DNA from: CAYRKT01 sp964425005
GTDB taxonomy: Bacteria; Synergistota; Synergistia; CAYRKT01
Assembly: GCA_964425005.1 (NCBI GenBank)
Contig: CAYRKT010000059.1
Span: 1-9,682, forward strand
Direction: 5' to 3'
DNA length: 9,682 nt
The notes beneath the pieces are model-generated. The model was given only the letters and a program-made list of their open reading frames with translations. It ran no database searches and was not told the origin of the DNA. The translations under genes and the position numbers were made by a program. Of the stretch, positions 6,432 to 9,682 are shown piece by piece (position 1 is the first letter of the stretch; the number at the start of each line of letters is the position of its first letter).

Positions 6432-6464
6432 GGCCCGCCCCAGGGGATGCGGGGTCAAAAAGCC

Positions 6465-7100
6465 CTATATGAAGCTCTTGAAGCGGCTGTAGAGCCAGAC
6501 CAGCACCGCCACCTCCAGCAGGAACATGGCCCCCACCAGCACCAGTACGATCGAGAGGGAGGACCCAAGCCCCTCCACCCTCGACCTGAGCGCCGAGAGG
6601 GTCCCCTCCTGGGCCTTCAAGGCCTCCGAGATGGACTTCAACTGAAGGCTCAGGGCCTCGAGCTCCCCCCTGAGCGCCGAAAGGGCCTGATCCTGGGAGC
6701 TGAGCCTGGACGAGATCTCCTCGAGCTTCGAGGAGACCTCCACCACCTGGCCCGAGGAGGCGAGGCCGGACAGAACCCCTAAGACGGCAGGTTGAAGGGC
6801 AGAGACCCCCTCCCTCAGGGACTCGATCTCCTTCCTCAGGGCCTCGCCCACCAGGTTCAGGTTCTCCCCCAGCGAGGATAGGACGAGCTCAGCCCTCGTG
6901 GCGAAGCTCTGCAGGGCCCCGTACAGGTCCTTCGACGCAGGTTCGACCCCCTGGCTGGGCGAGGAGGCCGAGTCGAGCGAGGCCACCTCGGCCACCGCCG
7001 CCTTCGGCCCGCGCCCCAGCTCCTCCACCCCCAGCAGGGGGAACGCGGATAGGAGCACCAACAGAGCCAAAGCCGCCGCCAAAGACCTCCTGTCCTCCAA
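6465..7100 (-). CDS. Membrane-anchored coiled-coil protein (unknown function)
   Basis: I do not recognise this 211-residue protein. Residues about 6-24 form a hydrophobic segment, either a signal peptide or an N-terminal anchor. Residues 60-180 are Leu/Ser/Glu-rich with heptad-like spacing typical of coiled coil (for example KLEEISSRLSSQDQALSALR 125-144). Residues 183-204 are a strong transmembrane helix, followed by a short basic tail RFKSFI. If the N-terminal segment is cleaved, the coiled coil would face outside and the C-terminus would be cytoplasmic. The start is TTG 7100, 8 nt after GGAGG; the GTG at 7109 lies within the Shine-Dalgarno and is unlikely. It follows ferredoxin across a hairpin terminator and precedes the flagellin promoter. 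No own promoter is visible. A link to motility is possible from position only. Confidence 0.75.
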   Translation of the reverse strand: MEDRRSLAAALALLVLLSAFPLLGVEELGRGPKAAVAEVASLDSASSPSQGVEPASKDLYGALQSFATRAELVLSSLGENLNLVGEALRKEIESLREGVSALQPAVLGVLSGLASSGQVVEVSSKLEEISSRLSSQDQALSALRGELEALSLQLKSISEALKAQEGTLSALRSRVEGLGSSLSIVLVLVGAMFLLEVAVLVWLYSRFKSFI

Positions 7101-7114
7101 CGAAGACACCTCCT

Positions 7115-7146
7115 AAAACTTAGCCCCACCTCGGACCAGGTGGGGC
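7115..7146 (-). terminator. Hairpin terminator between ferredoxin and the coiled-coil gene
   Basis: A perfect 9-bp stem (GCCCCACCT/AGGTGGGGC, 7146-7138 with 7131-7123) with a 6-nt loop is followed on the minus strand by TAAGTTTT. The tract is short, so it is probably a leaky terminator. It ends only a few bases before the Shine-Dalgarno of the next gene, which would lower that gene's expression relative to ferredoxin. Confidence 0.65.
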
Positions 7147-7179
7147 ATGAGAGGGCAGACGACTAAGGGAAAACCCCTG

Positions 7180-7356
7180 CTAGTCGATCTCTATGGCGCT
7201 GACGGGGCAGCTGTCGGCAGCCTCCTGGGCGCAGTCGGCCCCCTCGGGCTTCTTCACCTTGGCCTTGCCGGCGTCCTCGTCCAGCTCGAATACCTCGGGG
7301 CAGATCTGCACACAAACCCCACAGCCTATGCACTCGTCGGTGACCTTGACCGCCAA
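7180..7356 (-). CDS. Ferredoxin, single [4Fe-4S], Thermotoga type
   Basis: This is a 58-residue cytoplasmic electron carrier. CIGCGVCVQICP (9-20) supplies C9, C12 and C15, and C50-P51 supplies the fourth cluster ligand. C19 and C42 correspond to the pair that forms a disulfide in Thermotoga maritima ferredoxin, whose spacing (10, 13, 16, 20, 43, 51) is the same shifted by one. PEVFELDEDAGKAKV (20-34) and AADSCPVSAIEID at the end also fit. The second half lacks a full cluster motif, so one cluster is expected. The start is TTG 7356, 9 nt after GGAGG; the frame stays open upstream but has no fitting ribosome binding site. The partner enzymes (for example ferredoxin-dependent oxidoreductases or hydrogenase) are not in the window. 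Confidence 0.95.
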   Translation of the reverse strand: MAVKVTDECIGCGVCVQICPEVFELDEDAGKAKVKKPEGADCAQEAADSCPVSAIEID

Positions 7357-7409
7357 CTCCCAACACCTCCCAACCCGTGAAATTCCCCAAATATTTGAAA
7401 CACAGGTTA

Positions 7410-7418
7410 TGTTATAAT
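7410..7418 (+). promoter_or_regulatory. Extended -10 promoter of the lytic transglycosylase gene
   Basis: TGTTATAAT is a perfect extended -10 (TG-N-TATAAT). No convincing -35 lies at the right distance, which extended -10 promoters can do without. Transcription would start near 7425, inside or just after a run of seven C, giving a leader of about 120 nt. Confidence 0.6.
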
Positions 7419-7440
7419 AACCCCCCCAAAAAATCAACAA
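7411..7440 (-). promoter_or_regulatory. Promoter of the ferredoxin gene
   Basis: On the minus strand TATAAC (7416-7411) matches the -10 consensus at five of six bases. TTGTTG (7440-7435) lies 18 bp upstream; TTGATT (7437-7432) with a 15-bp spacer is an alternative. The spacer contains T6G7. The -10 overlaps the opposing promoter's -10. Confidence 0.55.
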
Positions 7441-7463
7441 CGGACTCACCCAGGGGGAGTCCG
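7441..7463. repeat. Inverted repeat (hairpin) in the ferredoxin/transglycosylase intergenic region
   Basis: CGGACTC (7441-7447) pairs with GAGTCCG (7457-7463), 7 bp, with a further C-C/G-G pairing inside. On the plus strand it would fold in the transglycosylase mRNA leader. On the minus strand it is followed by TTGTTGATTTTTT, so it could stop antisense transcription entering from the transglycosylase gene. An operator is also possible. Confidence 0.5.
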
Positions 7464-7543
7464 AAGGGGTTAGAATAGTTGAGCCTAGGGGGGAGCCGCT
7501 CGGCCTTGAGCCCGAAATCGAACCCCTCCGGGAGGTCAAACCC

Positions 7544-9544
7544 TTGGAGCGCAAAGCCCTGAAAGCCGCGCTGGCCGCCCTGATCGCGGCCCTTTCTACC
7601 CTGACCTGGAACGCCTGGCCCCGGGGCGTCGTCGGCTGGCTCGAGGCGGCCTCGGCCCAGGGCCGAAGGGAGCTCGACGTACCCTCCGGGGACCTCAGGG
7701 GGATCCCCACCAGGCTGCTTTCCCTGGCCGCCAACGAGGCCCTGAGGTCGAAAAGGCACCTCCAGGCCCTTCGGGCCTTCGAGGAGCTCCAATCCCGGGA
7801 CGACCTGCCCCAGGATCTTCGCCCCGTCGTCTCCTTCTATCGGGCCCTCTCCCTGGAGGAGCTGGGAAGCGGGGACGAGGCCCTCTCCCTCCTCAGGGGC
7901 ATAGGCCCGAAGGGCGCAGACCCCATCCTGAGGCCCTACGTCCTGTACGGGCTGGCCAGGCTGGAGAGGGACCCATCCACCAGGCTCTCCCTATACCTGG
8001 AGATAGCCTCCTCCGAGCCGGCGCCCCTGGGGAGGATAGCGACGGAGGAGGCGCTGAAGCTAGCCGAGAGCGACGACCTGAGGGGCAAATTGGCCCTGAG
8101 GCTCTTGCAGTTCAACCCCACCGACGAGAGGGGGATGGAGGTCCTGGAAGCCCTCCTTCGCCTCGACCCCAGGGAGGAGTACGCCACGGCCCTCGGCAAG
8201 GCCTACTTCCTCCGCGGGGAGGACGAGAGGGCCTCGAAGGTCCTGGAGGGGGTAAGGTCCCAGGAGGGGCTCTACTACCTGGGCTTTGCCCTGTCGAGGA
8301 TGGGCCAGGGGCAGAGGGCCCTGAAGCCCCTGAAGGAGGCCGCCTCGATGGGAGGGAGGATCGGGGAGGCGGCCATAAGGAGGATCTACCTGCTGAACCA
8401 GCAGGTGGGCCCGAAGAGCGCCGACGAGGCCCTGTCGGCCCTGGAGGAGGTCGCCTCCCTAGACAACGGGGACGCCCTGCTCTACTACAGAAGCCTGCTG
8501 GCCAGGACCCTGAGCCCGAAGAGGGCGGAGGAGCTAGAGGAGCAGCTGCTGTCAGCTCACCCGAACTCCTTCTACGCGGGCAGGCTGATCCGCGAGAGGA
8601 CGTGGGAGGCCCTGGAGTCTAAGGACTACGCGAGAGCCCTCGAGGGGCTGAAGGAGCTCCAGAGGCGATTTGAGCTCCACCCCCGCTTCGGACCCTTCGC
8701 CCTCTACTGGGGCGGGCAGGTTGCCCTTAGGCTAGGAGACCTGGAGGGCGCTAAGGCCCTCTGGGAGAGGCTCTCCAGGCTTCATCCCCTCTCCTACCAC
8801 GCCCTGGTGGGCATAGACGAGTCCTTCTGGCCGAACCTGGTGGAAGAGGAGCCTAAAGAGGAGGTGGACGCGTTGGAGAGCTTCGGCTTCCTCTTCCTGG
8901 CCGCCAGGAGGTATGCCCTATCCGGCAGGCCCTACCGGGAGGCGCTGGTGAGGTCGGCCCTGGGCGAGATCGAGCGAGCCTCGTCGCTGGCGGAGGTCGA
9001 GCTCCTGAGGATCTGTCGCCTGGAGGGCAAGATACCGCTGCCCCTCCTCAGGCTCGCCTATCCGAGGCCCTTCGAGGGGGCGGTGAGGAGGTGGGCCTCG
9101 AGGCTCGGGGTGGACCCCGACCTGGTATGGGCGGTCATGCGGGCCGAGAGCCGGTACAACCCCTCGGCGATCTCGCCGGTGGGGGCGAGGGGTTTGATGC
9201 AGCTCATGCCCGGCACCGCCAGGGACTCGGCCAGAGCCCTGGGGCTCGAGCGCTACGACCCGATGAGCCCGGAGGACAACGTGGCGCTGGGGGTCTACTA
9301 CCTGTCGAGGATGCTCTCGACCTTCGGCTTCGAGGCGGCGGCCGTGGCCGCCTACAACGCCGGCCCGGGCAACGTCTCCAGGTGGCTCTCGGGGCTGGAG
9401 TACCTGTCGGAGGTCCGCTGGATAGAGTCCATACCCTTCGACGAGACCAACCTCTACGTCAAGAGGGTCATGGCCAACAGGAGGATATATCAGCGGCTGG
9501 CCCAGACGGAGAGGGCGTCAGGGCCAGCCGCCCCCAAGCCCTAG
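7544..9544 (+). CDS. slt: Soluble lytic murein transglycosylase (Slt70-like, GH23)
   Basis: This enzyme cleaves the MurNAc-GlcNAc bond of peptidoglycan, forming 1,6-anhydro-MurNAc ends, in the cell envelope. The 666-residue protein starts with a signal-peptide-like segment (hydrophobic 8-20, possible AxA cleavage before Q39). It continues as a long Leu/Ala/Glu-rich helical solenoid to about 510 and ends with the SLT domain: AESRYNPSAIS with catalytic E535, GARGLMQLMPGTA (547-559), and AYNAGPG (603-609). Length and order match Slt70-type enzymes. The start is TTG 7544, 8 nt after GGAGG. The frame is open upstream to about 7421 but contains no ATG, GTG or TTG. It is divergent from ferredoxin and ends interlocked with the convergent gene at 9541. 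A role in wall turnover or in opening the wall for flagellar assembly is possible; the sequence does not tell. Confidence 0.93.
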   Translation: MERKALKAALAALIAALSTLTWNAWPRGVVGWLEAASAQGRRELDVPSGDLRGIPTRLLSLAANEALRSKRHLQALRAFEELQSRDDLPQDLRPVVSFYRALSLEELGSGDEALSLLRGIGPKGADPILRPYVLYGLARLERDPSTRLSLYLEIASSEPAPLGRIATEEALKLAESDDLRGKLALRLLQFNPTDERGMEVLEALLRLDPREEYATALGKAYFLRGEDERASKVLEGVRSQEGLYYLGFALSRMGQGQRALKPLKEAASMGGRIGEAAIRRIYLLNQQVGPKSADEALSALEEVASLDNGDALLYYRSLLARTLSPKRAEELEEQLLSAHPNSFYAGRLIRERTWEALESKDYARALEGLKELQRRFELHPRFGPFALYWGGQVALRLGDLEGAKALWERLSRLHPLSYHALVGIDESFWPNLVEEEPKEEVDALESFGFLFLAARRYALSGRPYREALVRSALGEIERASSLAEVELLRICRLEGKIPLPLLRLAYPRPFEGAVRRWASRLGVDPDLVWAVMRAESRYNPSAISPVGARGLMQLMPGTARDSARALGLERYDPMSPEDNVALGVYYLSRMLSTFGFEAAAVAAYNAGPGNVSRWLSGLEYLSEVRWIESIPFDETNLYVKRVMANRRIYQRLAQTERASGPAAPKP

Positions 9545-9682
9545 GGGGAGATGGCGGTGGAGCCGGAGGAGGGGACGCAGACCAGGAGCACCCACCCGGA
9601 CTTGGAAATCCTCATGGCCGAGACCTCGACCCTCCGACCCCCTTCGTCCACGGCGAAGCCCAAAAGCCCCTCCTCCCCCGAG
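9541..9682 (-). CDS. C-terminus of an unidentified protein (partial)
   Basis: The minus-strand frame is open from the right edge to TAG at 9543-9541, giving the last 46 residues of a protein. The segment includes LGFAVDEGGRRVEVSAMRIS and SGWVLLVCVP and ends STAISP. The alternating hydrophobic pattern ending in GW-x-L-x-V-x-VP is reminiscent of the last strands of a sensory (Cache-like) domain, but that is a weak resemblance. The plus strand is also open here from an ATG at 9551, but that product is low-complexity Pro/Ser/Glu-rich and looks like a shadow. Its stop overlaps the transglycosylase stop by 4 nt (CTAG). Confidence 0.5.
   Translation of the reverse strand, partial: SGEEGLLGFAVDEGGRRVEVSAMRISKSGWVLLVCVPSSGSTAISP

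Noticed and set aside
7357..7734. Long upstream extension of the ferredoxin frame
   Set aside because: It runs through the promoter region and antisense to the transglycosylase, and the ferredoxin fold begins exactly at TTG 7356 behind GGAGG.
9551..9682. Plus-strand ORF from ATG after the transglycosylase
   Set aside because: It has a weak Shine-Dalgarno overlapping the stop and a low-complexity Pro/Ser/Thr/Glu product. The opposite frame looks more like folded protein, although GC3 cannot separate them because both share third positions.

Overview
The window is about 9.7 kb of GC-rich bacterial chromosome. Arginine is encoded mostly by AGG, many genes start at TTG behind a strong GGAGG-type Shine-Dalgarno, and one gene encodes a Thermotoga-type single [4Fe-4S] ferredoxin. 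Together with the flagellar genes this suggests a motile, anaerobic, probably thermophilic bacterium. A member of the Synergistota is my best guess, but no marker here settles the phylum.

Layout. Almost everything is on the minus strand, read from high to low coordinates. Positions 6273-6464 hold a terminator-like palindrome, a clear sigma-28 flagellar promoter and a flagellin leader. Next comes a compact cluster: a very large flagellin (6272-3924), a small cysteine-containing protein of unknown function (3912-3601), a Maf/DUF115 flagellin glycosyltransferase carrying a C-terminal TPR region (3604-836), and a PseH-like N-acetyltransferase (828-292). Gaps are 11 nt, a 4-nt overlap and 7 nt, so this reads as one flagellin-plus-glycosylation operon. 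PseH would acetylate a pseudaminic-acid precursor and Maf would attach the finished nonulosonic acid to flagellin Ser/Thr.

Beyond that cluster, 291-64 is the leader of carA, whose first 21 codons are in the window. The leader has a promoter, a good Shine-Dalgarno, a 21-codon ORF with three Arg codons within four, a long hairpin over the end of that ORF and a textbook intrinsic terminator 30 nt before carA. This looks like a transcription attenuator and is the most interesting regulatory structure here.

Upstream of the flagellin cluster are a membrane-anchored coiled-coil protein of unknown function (7100-6465) and the ferredoxin gene (7356-7180), separated by a hairpin terminator. On the plus strand, divergent from ferredoxin, is a Slt-type lytic transglycosylase (7544-9544). 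The two promoters share a symmetric -10 sequence. At the right edge a minus-strand gene of unknown identity ends at 9541, its stop codon interlocked with that of the transglycosylase. I saw no mobile elements, CRISPR arrays, tRNA or rRNA genes.
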